A stretch of DNA of 64,000 nt from Desulfovibrio sp. JY (GTDB taxonomy: Bacteria > Desulfobacterota > Desulfovibrionia > Desulfovibrionales > Desulfovibrionaceae), in contig CP082962.1 in assembly GCA_021730285.1 (NCBI GenBank), positions 1,984,001 through 2,048,000 of the forward strand, read 5' to 3'. Each line of letters starts with the position of its first letter. The stretch's first letter is position 1. The position numbers and the translations under genes are program-made. The notes under the pieces were generated by a model. It was not told where the DNA came from and made no database searches. It saw nothing but the letters and a program-made list of their open reading frames with translations. Of the stretch, positions 16,805 to 26,204 are shown piece after piece.

Positions 16805-18928
16805 CTAGCCCGGCAGGGCGGTCTGGTTCTTCCGGTCGCTTTGGGCTTCCAGGGAACGGATGAGCTCCTGGAGCACCACCGCCTGTTCGGCGAGGTCCGA
16901 GATGGCCCTGGCCGCCTCGCGCATGGCGTCGGCCGTTTCGGAGGAGATCACGTTTATCTCCTCGATATTGCGGTTGATGTCCTCGGTGGCGGTGGACTGC
17001 TGCTCGGCCGCCGTGGCGATGCCCCGCACCTGGTCGGAGGATTCGACCACGAGGCCGAGGATCGTCCCCAGCCCCGAGGCGGCCTGCTCGGTCTGGCCCA
17101 GGGACTGCTCGATGACCCGCTTGGTGCGGTCCATGCCGGCCAGGGTGCCGCCCACGCCCGTCTGGATGCCGCCCACGGCCTGGCCGACCTCCTTGGTGGC
17201 GGTCATGGTCTTTTCGGCCAGTTTTCTGACCTCGTCGGCCACAACGGCGAAACCGCGTCCCGCCTCGCCGGCCCGGGCGGCCTCGATGGCCGCGTTCAGG
17301 GCCAGGAGGTTTGTCTGGTCGGCGATGTCCTCGATGGTCTGGGCGATGGAGCCGATGCTGTCGGCCTTGTGGCTCAGGTCGGAGACCGAGTCGTAGACTT
17401 GCCGGAAGCCCTGGTGGATGTCATCCACGTCGGTTTTGACCTGCGCCATCTGCGTTTTGCCCTCGGCGGCGGCGCTCTTGGTCTTTTCGGCCAGGGCGGC
17501 CGTGGTGCCGGCGTTCTTGGCGATCTCGATGACCGAGGCCGACATTTCCTCCATGGCCGTGGCCGCCTCGTTGATGCGGCCGGACTGGTGCTCGGTGCCC
17601 CGGCTGGCTTCCTCGATCTGGGCCGACAGCTCCGCGGAGGCGGTGGACACGATGCCGGCGACGTCCTTGAGCTGCGCCGCCGCGTGCAGCATGCCTTCAG
17701 CCTTTGCCTCCTCGGCCAGACGTCTGGCCTCCTCAGCCTGTTTGCGCGCTTCCTCGGCTTCCCCGGCCGTGTGCTCGGCTTCCGCCCGCTTGGCCTCGAG
17801 CTCGCCGAGGCTGGCTTCAAGGGTGCCCGTGGTCTGGTTGAGGGCGTCGTACACCTGGCCGATCTCATCCTTGCGGTGAACGGTCAGGCGGGCATCGTAG
17901 CGGCCTTCGCCGATGGCCCGCAACTGGCCGATGATGCGCGTCAGGGGGGTGAAGATCTCCTTGCCCAGGAAAAAGGATATAGCCAGGCAGATGAGGATCA
18001 GGATGACGGCGATGGCCACCCCCGACCACAACATGAGGTTGCGGATGGGGCCGACCACCTCGTCGTAGGCGACAAAGGTCACGAATTTCCAGCCGAGTTT
18101 CGGTGCGGTGTGGCACAGGGCGAGATAGCGCGTGCCCCCCATGGTGACCACCGTGTCGCCGCGTTCGAGCGAGAAGGCCTTTTGCAGGCCGGGGATGGCC
18201 AGTTCGCTGATCTTCTTGAAGTTCTGCTCGGGGTTGCGGGGATTGGAAATCACCACCCCGTCGCCCTGGACAAAGACCACGTAGCCGGTCTGGCCGATCT
18301 TGATGGCCTTGACGATGTCCGTGAGCACCTTGAGCGAGATGTCCACGCCCACCGCGCCGATGCGCTTGCCGGCCTGGGAGACGACCCGGGCCACGCCGAC
18401 CACGGCCTCGCCGGTGGTGGACATGTAGGCCTTGGAGATGACCGGCGTGTCCGGGGTGGCCAGGGCGTCCCGGTACCAGGGCCGTTTGCGCGGGTCGTAG
18501 CCCGCCGGCAGCGTTCCCTCGACGCTGGAGACGAATCCACCCAGCTCCGAGCCGAAATACACCTCCACATAGGCGGGATGCGAGTCCTGCATGCGTTTGA
18601 ACAGCGTCGTGATGGCCTGGCCCGTGGCGTCGTCGCCGCGGGGAACCACTTTCATGGTTTTTTCCTTGGTGCCGACGTAGGAGGTCAGGTTGCCGTCCAC
18701 CTTCTCCATCAGGGGGGAGGTGCCGAGCAGGGTCACATTGTATTTGGCCTGATCCATGAAAATGGTCATGGCGTTGTCGAGCTGGCGGATTTCCCGACGG
18801 ATGGCATCGGTCTGCCCGTCGATGGTTTTCTGATAGATATCGCGGTAAAGGATCGCAAAAACCAAGGCTACGGGAATGGAGATGACAAGCACCAATCCGA
18901 GCATGATTTTAAATTTGATGGATTTCAT
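16805..18928 (-). CDS. Methyl-accepting chemotaxis protein with dCache sensor
   Basis: 707 aa. ATG at 18928 preceded by AAGGGG. TM1 at ~8-28, periplasmic dCache domain ~35-290 ([20 protein letters not shown] and [22 protein letters not shown] are the typical ligand-pocket segments), TM2 ~296-320, HAMP ~320-372, a charged coiled coil ([19 protein letters not shown]...), and the signalling hairpin tip [20 protein letters not shown]. It senses small molecules outside and signals through CheW/CheA. No C-terminal NWETF tether. No che genes adjacent. Ligand not predictable; dCache of this type often binds amino acids or organic acids. Confidence 0.96.
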   Translation of the reverse strand: MKSIKFKIMLGLVLVISIPVALVFAILYRDIYQKTIDGQTDAIRREIRQLDNAMTIFMDQAKYNVTLLGTSPLMEKVDGNLTSYVGTKEKTMKVVPRGDDATGQAITTLFKRMQDSHPAYVEVYFGSELGGFVSSVEGTLPAGYDPRKRPWYRDALATPDTPVISKAYMSTTGEAVVGVARVVSQAGKRIGAVGVDISLKVLTDIVKAIKIGQTGYVVFVQGDGVVISNPRNPEQNFKKISELAIPGLQKAFSLERGDTVVTMGGTRYLALCHTAPKLGWKFVTFVAYDEVVGPIRNLMLWSGVAIAVILILICLAISFFLGKEIFTPLTRIIGQLRAIGEGRYDARLTVHRKDEIGQVYDALNQTTGTLEASLGELEAKRAEAEHTAGEAEEARKQAEEARRLAEEAKAEGMLHAAAQLKDVAGIVSTASAELSAQIEEASRGTEHQSGRINEAATAMEEMSASVIEIAKNAGTTAALAEKTKSAAAEGKTQMAQVKTDVDDIHQGFRQVYDSVSDLSHKADSIGSIAQTIEDIADQTNLLALNAAIEAARAGEAGRGFAVVADEVRKLAEKTMTATKEVGQAVGGIQTGVGGTLAGMDRTKRVIEQSLGQTEQAASGLGTILGLVVESSDQVRGIATAAEQQSTATEDINRNIEEINVISSETADAMREAARAISDLAEQAVVLQELIRSLEAQSDRKNQTALPG

Positions 18929-19146
18929 AGAGCCCCTTTTCGTTGTTGCGATATCGTTTTCTCTCGTGAATATTGCCCGCAGCCGGTTTCCCATCTTATG
19001 ATATGACAAAAAAAGCAAGGCGTCTTTAATGCACCGTCAGCAATGTGATATGGCGGTCATATATTTCACGTAAATGACAAAAAACGTGTCCGGAAAGCCT
19101 GTCGCCGAGGCAATGATGCAGGGGCAGGATGACGGCGAAGCGGGCC

Positions 19147-19623
19147 TCAGAGCGTGATGCAGCGGACAGCGGTCACGCCGCGCCCCGGTGTCAGGTCCAC
19201 CAGGGCCAGACTGCCGCCCGGGGAAAGCGATCCGGGATTGATGAGGCGCGTGTCGCCGATGCGGATGTCCTCGGCGGCATGGGAATGGCCGAAAAAAATC
19301 AGGTCAAAGCGGTCGCCTATGGCCTTGGCGATGCGGGCGGCAAGCCCTTGCCGCATGCCCCAGCCGTGGGTCACGGCCGTGCGCAGGCCGCACAGGTCCA
19401 ACTCCAATATCGCCGGGAGTTCGCTCGCCAGGTCGTAGCCGTCGGTATTGCCGGCTACGGCCTCGAAGCCCGGATGCTGGAGCAGATAGGTCCAGACGGC
19501 ATAACCGGTGTGGTCGCCGCAGTGGAAAATCCGGTCGACCCCGGCCAGATGGCGGGCGTAGACGTCCTCGAACCAGGGCGTGGGCGAGGCGAGGTGCGAG
19601 TCGGAAATGACGGCCACGCGCAT
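19147..19623 (-). CDS. YfcE/MJ0936-type metallophosphoesterase
   Basis: 158 aa. The two-metal phosphoesterase motifs are in order: VISDSHL (D-x-H) at 5-11, HCGDHTGY (GDH in place of GD.D), GNTDGYD (GN.D), THGWGM (H) and FFGHSHA (GHSH). This family hydrolyses phosphodiesters and phosphonates in the cytoplasm. ATG at 19623 lies 4 bases after the stop of the HD gene, so the two hydrolases are cotranscribed. Physiological substrate unknown. Confidence 0.9.
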   Translation of the reverse strand: MRVAVISDSHLASPTPWFEDVYARHLAGVDRIFHCGDHTGYAVWTYLLQHPGFEAVAGNTDGYDLASELPAILELDLCGLRTAVTHGWGMRQGLAARIAKAIGDRFDLIFFGHSHAAEDIRIGDTRLINPGSLSPGGSLALVDLTPGRGVTAVRCITL

Positions 19624-19627
19624 GGGG

Positions 19628-20260
19628 TTACTCCTTGGGCGGGGTGGCGTTCTTGCGGTTCCACCACTCCCGGTCCGGGGCGCGAAACCACCATTCCGCA
19701 TGATCGGTGGCGGCGATGGCCTTGGCCAGCGTCCGTCCTTCCTCGGTGCGAAGCCTGCCCATGGCCGCCTCGATCCAGTCCGCGGCATATCGGTTGCCCA
19801 GATCGAGCTCTTCCTTGAGGTTGGCGATGAGGTCGATCTGGTCCGCGTCCTGGGCGAGGCGCGCTTCCAGGGTTTCGGCCGCTTCCAGCTCGTCGTGAAG
19901 CGGCATGACGGCGTCGGCCAGCCCCGTGCCGGCCAGGGCGTCGGTTAGGGCGCGACGGGCGTCCGTGGTGTTGTAGAGCTTGTTGACGTAGTTGAAATCC
20001 GCCGTCCTGGCCTCGTGCAGGTCGTGAAAGACGGCCATGCCCATGGCGCGAAAAGGATCGGCCCCGGCACCCTCGGCCAGCATGAAGGCAATCAGCGCCG
20101 TGCGAAAACTGTGCTCGGCCACGTTCTCGGCCCCGGTTCCCAAAAACTGGTAGCCGGTGCGCGGAGTCTTGCGCAACATGCCGGCTTCGAAAACGAAATC
20201 GGCCAGCCGCGTCAGACGATCCCGACCGCTCGTGTCCACCCGGCTGCAATCATCGTCCAT
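19628..20260 (-). CDS. HD-domain hydrolase, YfbR/HDDC2-like
   Basis: 210 aa. HD metal-binding residues: NVAEHSFRT (His), AVFHDLHEA (HD), and QDADQIDLIANL (Asp). Overall match is to the YfbR/HDDC2 group of 5'-deoxynucleotidases, which dephosphorylate dNMPs in the cytoplasm. Residues ~185-210 (EWWFRAPDREWWNRK) form a basic aromatic tail. Start at 20260, no clean RBS but no better start. Coupled with the downstream phosphodiesterase. Other HD phosphohydrolase activities are possible. Confidence 0.85.
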   Translation of the reverse strand: MDDDCSRVDTSGRDRLTRLADFVFEAGMLRKTPRTGYQFLGTGAENVAEHSFRTALIAFMLAEGAGADPFRAMGMAVFHDLHEARTADFNYVNKLYNTTDARRALTDALAGTGLADAVMPLHDELEAAETLEARLAQDADQIDLIANLKEELDLGNRYAADWIEAAMGRLRTEEGRTLAKAIAATDHAEWWFRAPDREWWNRKNATPPKE

Positions 20261-20292
20261 GAAGGATTCTCCGGAGAGGTGTGAGGAGGAAC

Positions 20293-20338
20293 CGGGGGAG
20301 GGGACCCCTTTTTGAAAAAAGGGGTCCCCTCCCCCGGA
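20293..20338. terminator. Hairpin repeat (family member 6)
   Basis: CCGGGGGAGGGGACCCCTTTTT pairs with AAAAAGGGGTCCCCTCCCCCGG across a GA loop; near-perfect ~22-base arms. Lies 32 bases upstream of the HD-gene start, inside the argJ-HD gap. Confidence 0.85.
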
Positions 20339-20400
20339 CCCCCACCCTCCCCAAAAACTTCTAAAGGGTTGGAGTGGGCGGTATTCCCTTTAAAACATTC

Positions 20401-20600
20401 CTTACCCTTTCGCCCCGGAGGGGCGACGGCGTGGTGTTGGCGGCATTTGCCGGGACGAGCTTGCCGCGAAGCGGCATGCACCGTCCCGGCAAATGCCGCC
20501 AACACCTTCTCCCTCCGCTTGGCCGCCCGCCAGCCAGTCCTCCCGTCCGGCCAAAGCCAACCGGATGGGGGGACCGGGGGGCCCTCGGCCCCCCGGCGGA
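20401..20600 (-). repeat. Structured intergenic repeat, copy B (inverted)
   Basis: Reverse-oriented copy of the element at 5941-6130. Hairpin CGCCCC/GGGGCG at 20411-20425, outer stem 20433-20506 with arms GGTGTTGGCGGCATTTGCCG and its complement, inner hairpin GCCGC-GAA-GCGGC at 20463-20475, then the C/G-rich box near 20560-20600. Both stem arms differ from copies A and C yet remain fully paired. Located between argJ and the HD gene on the same strand. Confidence 0.85.
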
Positions 20601-20650
20601 GTGCAGAGGCGGAGCCTCTGCCGGGTCCAGGGCCGCGCCCTGGCCGCCGT

Positions 20651-21850
20651 CTACGTCCGGTAGTCGGCGTTGATCTTGATATAGTCGTAGGTCAGGTCCG
20701 AGGCCAGCAGCAGGTAGCGGCCGGGGCCGTTGCCGAGTTCGATATCGAGGCTGATTTCGCCGCGTTTCATGTGCGGCGCGAGCAGCGCGTCCAGGTCGTC
20801 GTTCGCGGGCATGCCCTTGGTGAAAACCGGCACCCCGCCGATGCTCACGGACACGTCTTCGGCGGCGAAGCTGGCTCCGGAGCGGCCGAGGGCGCAGACG
20901 ATGCGGCCCCAGTTGGCGTCCTGGCCGAAAAAGGCGGTCTTGACCAGGGGCGAGTTGCCGACGGCCCGGGCGGCCAGTTCCGCCTCGGCGTGGGAGGCCG
21001 CGCCGTGGACCTTGACCCGCAGGATTTTGGTGCCGCCTTCGGCGTCCTGGATAAGCATGTAGGCCAGGGCCTGGCAGACCTCGACCATGACGGCGAGCAG
21101 CGCCTGCCTGCCCTCGGCCGAGTCGATGACGACCTCGGACGCGCCGTTGGCGAGCGCCAGCACGCAGTCGTTGGTGGAGGTGTCGCCGTCCACGGTGATG
21201 CTGTTGAAGCTGCGGTCGGCGGCGGCGGCCACGGCTTCCTGCCACCACAGCGACCCGACCTTGGCGTCGCACAAGAGCACGCCGATCATGGTGCCCATGT
21301 TGGGGGCGATCATGCCGGAACCCTTGGCCATGCCGAGGACCCGGACCTCGCCGTTCTCGGTGGTCAGGTTGCCCCAGGCGATCTTGGGAAAGGTGTCCGT
21401 GGTCATGATGGCCTTGGCCGCGGCCACGGGCGAGGTCTCGCCGAGGTTGGCCGCCAGTTGCGGCACGGCGGCCTTCCACTTGTCCATCTTGAGCCGCGCG
21501 CCGATGACGCCGGTGGAGGCCGGCAGGATGTCCTCGGGCGAGAGGTCGGTGGCGCCGGCAACCATGGCCAGCGTGCCCCGGCAGTCGTCGATGCCGACCT
21601 GGCCGGTGCAGGCGTTGGCCTGGCCGGAATTGATGAGCACGGCCCGGGCATGGCCGCCCGAGGTGGCGATTTGATCCTTGGCCACGAGCACCGGCGCGGC
21701 CTGGAACAGGTTTTTGGTGAACACGCCGGCGGCGGCGGCCGGAACGTCGCTGACGATAAGGGCCAGATCGTCCCGGTCCGGACGTTTGAAGCCGGCGGCG
21801 GCGGCGGAAAAGCTGAACCCCTTCGGCAGGGGCACTACGGGCGAGGACAT
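20651..21850 (-). CDS. argJ: Bifunctional ornithine acetyltransferase / N-acetylglutamate synthase
   Basis: 399 aa, full length; AAGGAG fixes the ATG at 21850. ArgJ moves the acetyl group from N-acetylornithine to glutamate in the cyclic arginine pathway. The precursor self-cleaves before a conserved Thr, here Thr187 in KGSGMIAPNMGTMIG, giving alpha and beta chains. Also seen: LINSGQANACTG, TTDTFPK and DGDTSTND, all ArgJ signatures, and the C-terminal KINADYRT. Possibly cotranscribed with the EF-hand lipoprotein gene 20 bases upstream. Confidence 0.97.
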   Translation of the reverse strand: MSSPVVPLPKGFSFSAAAAGFKRPDRDDLALIVSDVPAAAAGVFTKNLFQAAPVLVAKDQIATSGGHARAVLINSGQANACTGQVGIDDCRGTLAMVAGATDLSPEDILPASTGVIGARLKMDKWKAAVPQLAANLGETSPVAAAKAIMTTDTFPKIAWGNLTTENGEVRVLGMAKGSGMIAPNMGTMIGVLLCDAKVGSLWWQEAVAAAADRSFNSITVDGDTSTNDCVLALANGASEVVIDSAEGRQALLAVMVEVCQALAYMLIQDAEGGTKILRVKVHGAASHAEAELAARAVGNSPLVKTAFFGQDANWGRIVCALGRSGASFAAEDVSVSIGGVPVFTKGMPANDDLDALLAPHMKRGEISLDIELGNGPGRYLLLASDLTYDYIKINADYRT

Positions 21851-21870
21851 GGCAGCTCCTTCTACACGGA

Positions 21871-22365
21871 TCATTGGGGATAGGGGCCAGGGGACGGTTT
21901 CGCGTACGGGCGCGCACCGCCGGACGACGGTGACGGCGGCGCGGCCATTTCGTCACGGGTGAGCACGCCGTCGTCGTTTTTATCCAGGCGGCGAAATTCG
22001 TTTTCGTGGAAATTGCGCCATTCTTCCAGGGTCACCCGGCCGTTTTTGTCCTTGTCCATGGCCGAAAAAAGCCGGGATGGATCGGGCGCGCGGGGACAGG
22101 GCGCGGGGCTGGTTCCGGCCGGCGCGGGCCTGGTTGCGGGCGCGGCGACTTTTGACCTGGGCTGGTCGGCCAGCGGACGGCCTATGGGCCCGGCCGGCGG
22201 ACGCGGCGCGGGCGTTGGCGTTATCTGGTCGTTTTGGGGCGGATAGTCCGGGGAGGGATAGGAGGTCTTCATGGGCTGGGGCGGGGCTTCGTTTCGGGTG
22301 GCGCAACCCGCTCCAACGAGGGACAGGGCGATCATGGCCGCCGCGAGGGCCGAAACGGGATGCAT
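21871..22365 (-). CDS. EF-hand lipoprotein
   Basis: 164 aa. Lipoprotein signal MHPVSALAAAMIALSLVGAGC with lipobox VGAGC; strong AAGGAGG RBS sets the start at 22365. A Pro-rich linker (~25-100) leads to two EF-hand loops: DKDKNGRVTLEEW and DKNDDGVLTRDEM, each with Asp/Asn/Glu at calcium-coordinating positions. A Pro/Ser tail follows. Probably a surface calcium-binding lipoprotein of unknown role. argJ follows closely, though a functional link is unlikely. Confidence 0.85.
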   Translation of the reverse strand: MHPVSALAAAMIALSLVGAGCATRNEAPPQPMKTSYPSPDYPPQNDQITPTPAPRPPAGPIGRPLADQPRSKVAAPATRPAPAGTSPAPCPRAPDPSRLFSAMDKDKNGRVTLEEWRNFHENEFRRLDKNDDGVLTRDEMAAPPSPSSGGARPYAKPSPGPYPQ

Positions 22366-22475
22366 GGCTGGCCTCCTTGTCCGGGCAATCATCCAGGGAC
22401 GATTCCTACACCAAAGCTTCCCGGCCGGCCATACCCGGCCTTGACAGGCCCGCGTGGCTTTGCCAAGCCCCGGCC

Positions 22476-23492
22476 ATGCGTTTTGCCATTCCCGTCCTCG
22501 TGTCCGCCTGCCTGTTTGCGTCGCAAATCCCGGCGGGCGCGGCCATGAGTCGCGACGACCTGATTTTCTACGGTACGGAATCCCTGACCAGGGGCCGCTT
22601 TCCCCAGGCCGCCCAGGCCTTTGCCGAGGTGCTGGCCGGGGATCCGGAAAATCCCTACGCCCGCACCCGGCTGGCCCTGGCCCAGGCCGCGACCGGCCAG
22701 CCGGACAAGGCCCGCCAGACGCTCGAAGCGGCCGTGGCCGCCCGGGCCGACGACCTGTTCGCCCTGTGGACCCTGGGTTGCCTGGATCTTCTCGAAGGGA
22801 AACCGGTTGCGGCGGCCAGTCGGTTTTCCGCCATGCTCGCCGCCGATCCGGGCAATCCCCGGGCCACGGTCGGGCTGGGGCTGGCCGCTTTGTCCGCCGG
22901 GCGCGTGGCTGACGGCGTGGGCCAGTTCGAAGTGCTCCGAAAGGCTCCCGCCAAGGACCCGTTGGCCCTGCATCTGGCCGGGCTGGCCTACTGGATGCTC
23001 GACGCGCCGGCCAACGCGCGGCTGGACCTGGAAGCCGCCCTGGAGCTGGAGCCGCGAAACGCCGCCACGCTGGAACTCGTGGGGCTGGTCTATCGGCGGC
23101 TCGGCAAGCCCACGTTGGCCAAAAGCGCCTGGGAGCAGGCCCTGGCCGTGGACCCGCACCGGCCCCGCGCCCGGTTTTTCCTGTCACGCTTGGCCGAGGA
23201 CGAGGGGCTGGCCGCCAGCCTTGCCGGCAAGAAGTCGGAGGCCAAGCGGGCCTACGAACGGGCGCTTTCCATAGACCCGACCAACGGGGCGGCGGCCAAG
23301 GGGCTGGGACTGCCGGCCCTTGGCGCGGTGCTGCCGCCGGCCGCCAAGGATGGGGGCAAGGCCGCCCGGCCCCAGAACGTTTCCCCGGCCGCCCCAAAAG
23401 AGGAATCGCGCCAGACCGGGCGCGTGAAAAACGTCGCTCCGGCCCCGAAGCCGACGCACAAGGACCTCAGCGCGCCCTGGGAGCCGCAGTAG
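22476..23492 (+). CDS. Secreted tetratricopeptide-repeat protein
   Basis: 338 aa. Signal peptide MRFAIPVLVSACLFASQIPAGA, then at least six TPR-like helix pairs: LTRGRFPQAAQAFAEVLAGDPENPYA, TGQPDKARQTLEAAV and AANARLDLEAALELEPRN patterns, ending with YERALSIDPTNGAA. The last ~60 residues are Pro/Lys-rich and low complexity. TPRs make it a scaffold in the periplasm; no enzymatic part is seen. The start lacks a strong RBS. Divergent from the EF-hand lipoprotein gene. Confidence 0.85.
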   Translation: MRFAIPVLVSACLFASQIPAGAAMSRDDLIFYGTESLTRGRFPQAAQAFAEVLAGDPENPYARTRLALAQAATGQPDKARQTLEAAVAARADDLFALWTLGCLDLLEGKPVAAASRFSAMLAADPGNPRATVGLGLAALSAGRVADGVGQFEVLRKAPAKDPLALHLAGLAYWMLDAPANARLDLEAALELEPRNAATLELVGLVYRRLGKPTLAKSAWEQALAVDPHRPRARFFLSRLAEDEGLAASLAGKKSEAKRAYERALSIDPTNGAAAKGLGLPALGAVLPPAAKDGGKAARPQNVSPAAPKEESRQTGRVKNVAPAPKPTHKDLSAPWEPQ

Positions 23493-23638
23493 CGGAAAAA
23501 CGGACTGGGGAAACTTTTCATGGTAAAGAGGCGTTGTTTGCGCGACATCCGTATCGGCAGGCAATTGCGGAAGAGAAAAGTGCGGAGGGCCCTTGGTAAG
23601 GGGTTTCCCCCTCTTGCAAAACAGAGAAAGGAGGAAAC

Positions 23639-23959
23639 ATGAGACGACTGCTGCCCAGCATCCTTGGGGTGCCGGCTCTGGTTTTCCTGTTGGCCGCCGC
23701 TGCTTCGGCCCAGGGCTTCGGCCCGAAAAATTACGCCGACTGCTTCATGATCAACGCCAAGCGCGCCGCTTCGCAAGACGGTGGCATGCTCATGCGCCGG
23801 GCCTGCAAATGCCGCTTTCAAAACCCCAAGGAGCCAGGCTGCGAAAAATATTCGCAGGCCGCCCTGGACTGCATGCTCGCCAACCTCGTGCCGGCGGATA
23901 CCGACGACAAGGCCTGGGGCGTGGAACGCGCCTGCCGCACCAAAAATCCGGTTCAGTGA
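23639..23959 (+). CDS. Small secreted cysteine-containing protein, unknown
   Basis: 106 aa, strong RBS AAAGGAGG. Signal peptide MRRLLPSILGVPALVFLLAAAASA. The mature ~81 residues contain six cysteines (NYADCF, RACKCRF, PGCEKY, LDCML, ERACRT), an even number compatible with three disulfides in the periplasm. I do not recognise the family. Preceded by an intergenic gap and followed by a terminator, so it appears to be a single-gene unit. Confidence 0.75.
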   Translation: MRRLLPSILGVPALVFLLAAAASAQGFGPKNYADCFMINAKRAASQDGGMLMRRACKCRFQNPKEPGCEKYSQAALDCMLANLVPADTDDKAWGVERACRTKNPVQ

Positions 23960-23982
23960 TCGCGTCTGCCAATGGAACGCTT

Positions 23983-24013
23983 GCGCCGTCCCGTTCGGGG
24001 CGGCGTTTTTTTT
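23983..24013 (+). terminator. Rho-independent terminator after the small secreted protein
   Basis: GCGCCGTCCCG-TT-CGGGGCGGCG hairpin followed by eight T, 24 bases after the stop at 23959. Confidence 0.88.
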
Positions 24014-24050
24014 GGGGGGTGCACTCCGGCCGGGAAAAGGCCCCAACGAA

Positions 24051-24089
24051 AGAGAGCGGCTCCGGGTCGCCATCCCGGAGCCGCTCTCT
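24051..24089. terminator. Perfect GC-rich hairpin
   Basis: AGAGAGCGGCTCCGGG (24051-24066) is exactly complementary to CCCGGAGCCGCTCTCT (24074-24089) with a 7-base loop, then GAAAAATCC. Unlike the repeat family. The remaining ~380 bases to 24468 are less GC-rich (e.g. around 24305-24350) and hold no gene I can support. Confidence 0.6.
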
Positions 24090-24468
24090 GAAAAATCCTT
24101 GTTCGGAGGAAGGATATTTCCCTTATAGCAACCGGCGTGCCAACACCTACCTCTTTGTGCAGAATCCTTGTATAACGGTATGTTATGTGAAAAGACTTGC
24201 CGCCGATAGCCGATTTTCGCGCTTGCGGCGGGCCGTAACGGTAAAAATGCTTGTACCCCCTTGCCCGAGTCAGGCGTTCGGGGACCAGGATTTTGTACCC
24301 GGCGACGAACATATTTTAAAAATACTGCTTTTCCATATAGTTACTGAGAAAGAGGCGACGGCGGACGACAGGGCTGGTGTGGCGCAAAGGCCCGGGCGCT
24401 GTCGCGGCGGAGCGGGGCGGGTACAAATCTTTGTCCCGGTGGCGCTTCCTTCTCCCCGCCCCACCTTG

Positions 24469-24533
24469 AAAGTTTTTTGGAGGGGAGAGTGCGAGAGGGG
24501 GACCTTTTTTTCAAAAAAGGTCCCCCTCTCGCA
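24469..24533. terminator. Hairpin repeat (family member 7)
   Basis: AAAGTTTTTTGGAGGGG flank then GCGAGAGGGGGACCTTTTTT / AAAAAAGGTCCCCCTCTCGC arms at 24491-24532. It ends the aldehyde dehydrogenase operon 20 bases past the last stop. Confidence 0.85.
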
Positions 24534-24552
24534 TCTTCTCTTTCTTCCTCGT

Positions 24553-24792
24553 CTAGGCCATCAGCAAACGATTGCGGCGGCGGCGGGCGATGTCCACGGA
24601 CGTATCCAGGGCGAGCTTTTCCTGCTTGGCCGCGAATATTTCCTGGGCGTAACACACGCCGGCCCTGACGTCCTCGGCGTCCATAAGTTCACGGACGCGT
24701 TTGGCCATGGCGTCGCGCTGTTCGGTCAGGGCGGCGAGTTCCGCTTCGAGCTGCGCCACCTGGCGCGTGGTTTCGGCGTCGGGCTCCAGCAT
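24553..24792 (-). CDS. Small coiled-coil protein coupled to aldehyde dehydrogenase
   Basis: 79 aa. GGAGG about 7 bases before the ATG at 24792, which overlaps the dehydrogenase stop (TGATG). Residues ~8-35 form a heptad-rich helix (TRQVAQLEAELAALTEQRDAMAKRV), then an AEDVRAGVCYAQEIFAAKQEK segment and a basic RRRRNR end. No known domain. Translational coupling suggests it binds or regulates the enzyme, or is simply carried in the operon. Confidence 0.65.
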   Translation of the reverse strand: MLEPDAETTRQVAQLEAELAALTEQRDAMAKRVRELMDAEDVRAGVCYAQEIFAAKQEKLALDTSVDIARRRRNRLLMA

Positions 24793-26159
24793 CAGGCATC
24801 CTCCACGACAAGGGTCTTTATGTTGCAAAATTCCGTGAGCCCGAACCGGGACAGCTCCCGGCCGTAGCCCGAACGTTTGACGCCGCCGAAGGGCAGCCGG
24901 AAGTCGGAGCGGGGCACGGCATTGACCGACACCATGCCGGCCTCGATGCGCCGGGCGATGGCCAACCCGCGCTCGGTGTCGGCGGTCCAGACGCTGGCCC
25001 CGAGGCCGTAGGGCGAGGCGTTGGCCAGCCGCACGGCGTCCTCGGCATCGGCCGCTTCCACCACGGCCGCGACCGGTCCGAAAAGTTCCTCGTCGAAAGC
25101 CGGCATCCCCGGGCGCACATCGGCCAAAAGCGTGGGCGCGTAGAAATAGCCCGGCCTGGGGAGGCGTTTGCCGCCAAGGAGCAGCCGCGCCCCGGCCGCG
25201 ACGGATTCGCGCACCTGCCGGTCGAGGTTATTTAGCAGATCCTCCCGGGCCAGCGGCCCGACAGTGGTGCCCGGGTCCAGGGGATCGCCGGGGACGTGGG
25301 CGGCGAGGCGTTTGGCCAGCCGATCGATAAAGGCCGTGTGGAGCGGGGCTTCGACAATGAAGCGTTTGGCCGCGATGCAGGCCTGGCCGCAGGCGCGCAT
25401 CCGGGCCGTCTCGGCGGCGGTGCAGCAGTCCTCCAGCACGGCGTCGGCCAGGACGATGAAGGGATCGGACCCGCCAAGCTCCATGACCGCCTTCTTGATG
25501 GCCGCCCCGGCCGCCGCCCCGACGGCCGCCCCGGCCCGGGCCGAGCCGGTGAGCGTCACGCCTCGCACGGCCGGATGGGCTATGGCCTCGGCCACGAGCC
25601 CTTCCTCCACCCGCAGCAGCCGGAAGGTTCCGTCCGGAAATCCCGCTTCCGCAAAAAGTTCCCGCAGGGCTTCGGCCACGCTCATGACGTTCGGCGCGGG
25701 CTTGACGACCAGGACGTTGCCGGCGGCCAGGATGGGCGCGGCCGCGCGCATGATCTGCCAGTAGGGAAAATTCCAGGGCATGACGGCCAGGATGACGCCC
25801 AGGGGTTCGAGGACCACCATGCGCCGGCCCGTTTCCGAGGGAAACGTCTCCCCGGCCAGGTAGCGCGGGGCCTGTCTGGCGTAGAAGCGGCAGGCCCGGG
25901 CGCAGCGCAGCACCTCGGCCTCGGCTTCGGGTAAAATCTTGCCCATCTCGCGCACGGCCAGCCGCGACAGGGGGGCGAGGCGGGCCTCGAACAGTCCGGC
26001 CAGGCGGTCGAGCGCCTTAAGGCGTGTGGCCAGGGGCGTGTCGCGCCAGGCCGGAAAGGCTTTGGCGCAGGCGTTGAGAACGTCCCGGGCGGCCGGGGCG
26101 TCGTGGGACGGATGGCTGGCGAAAGGCTGGCCCGTGGCCGGATTGATGCTGACGAACAT
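24792..26159 (-). CDS. NAD(P)-dependent aldehyde dehydrogenase (succinate-semialdehyde-type)
   Basis: 455 aa. I use the ATG at 26159 (FVSINPATG is the common N-terminus); 26186 is an alternative. Catalytic residues intact: Asn in MPWNFPYW, Lys/cofactor VVKPAPN, LTGSARAG, general base MELGGSD, nucleophile Cys261 in GQACIAAKR, and late EELFGPV and PFGGVKRSGYGRE. Oxidises aldehydes to acids in the cytoplasm. Closest in pattern to the Sad/GabD branch. Part of a minus-strand operon with a CMD-family protein and a TauE exporter, opposite a LysR regulator. Confidence 0.92.
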   Translation of the reverse strand: MFVSINPATGQPFASHPSHDAPAARDVLNACAKAFPAWRDTPLATRLKALDRLAGLFEARLAPLSRLAVREMGKILPEAEAEVLRCARACRFYARQAPRYLAGETFPSETGRRMVVLEPLGVILAVMPWNFPYWQIMRAAAPILAAGNVLVVKPAPNVMSVAEALRELFAEAGFPDGTFRLLRVEEGLVAEAIAHPAVRGVTLTGSARAGAAVGAAAGAAIKKAVMELGGSDPFIVLADAVLEDCCTAAETARMRACGQACIAAKRFIVEAPLHTAFIDRLAKRLAAHVPGDPLDPGTTVGPLAREDLLNNLDRQVRESVAAGARLLLGGKRLPRPGYFYAPTLLADVRPGMPAFDEELFGPVAAVVEAADAEDAVRLANASPYGLGASVWTADTERGLAIARRIEAGMVSVNAVPRSDFRLPFGGVKRSGYGRELSRFGLTEFCNIKTLVVEDA

Positions 26160-26204
26160 GGTGCTGCGGCAAGGCGGGATGCGCACAGGGCGCGCGAACC
26201 CGGG

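Noticed and set aside
18929-19020. Sigma-54 promoter before the chemoreceptor gene (GGGAAACCGGCTGC)
   Set aside because: GG-N10-GC is present but the flanks match the TGGCAC/TTGC consensus poorly.
24090-24468. Remnant gene or transferred island in the AT-richer gap
   Set aside because: No frame longer than a few dozen codons shows a recognisable protein, and composition shift is mild.
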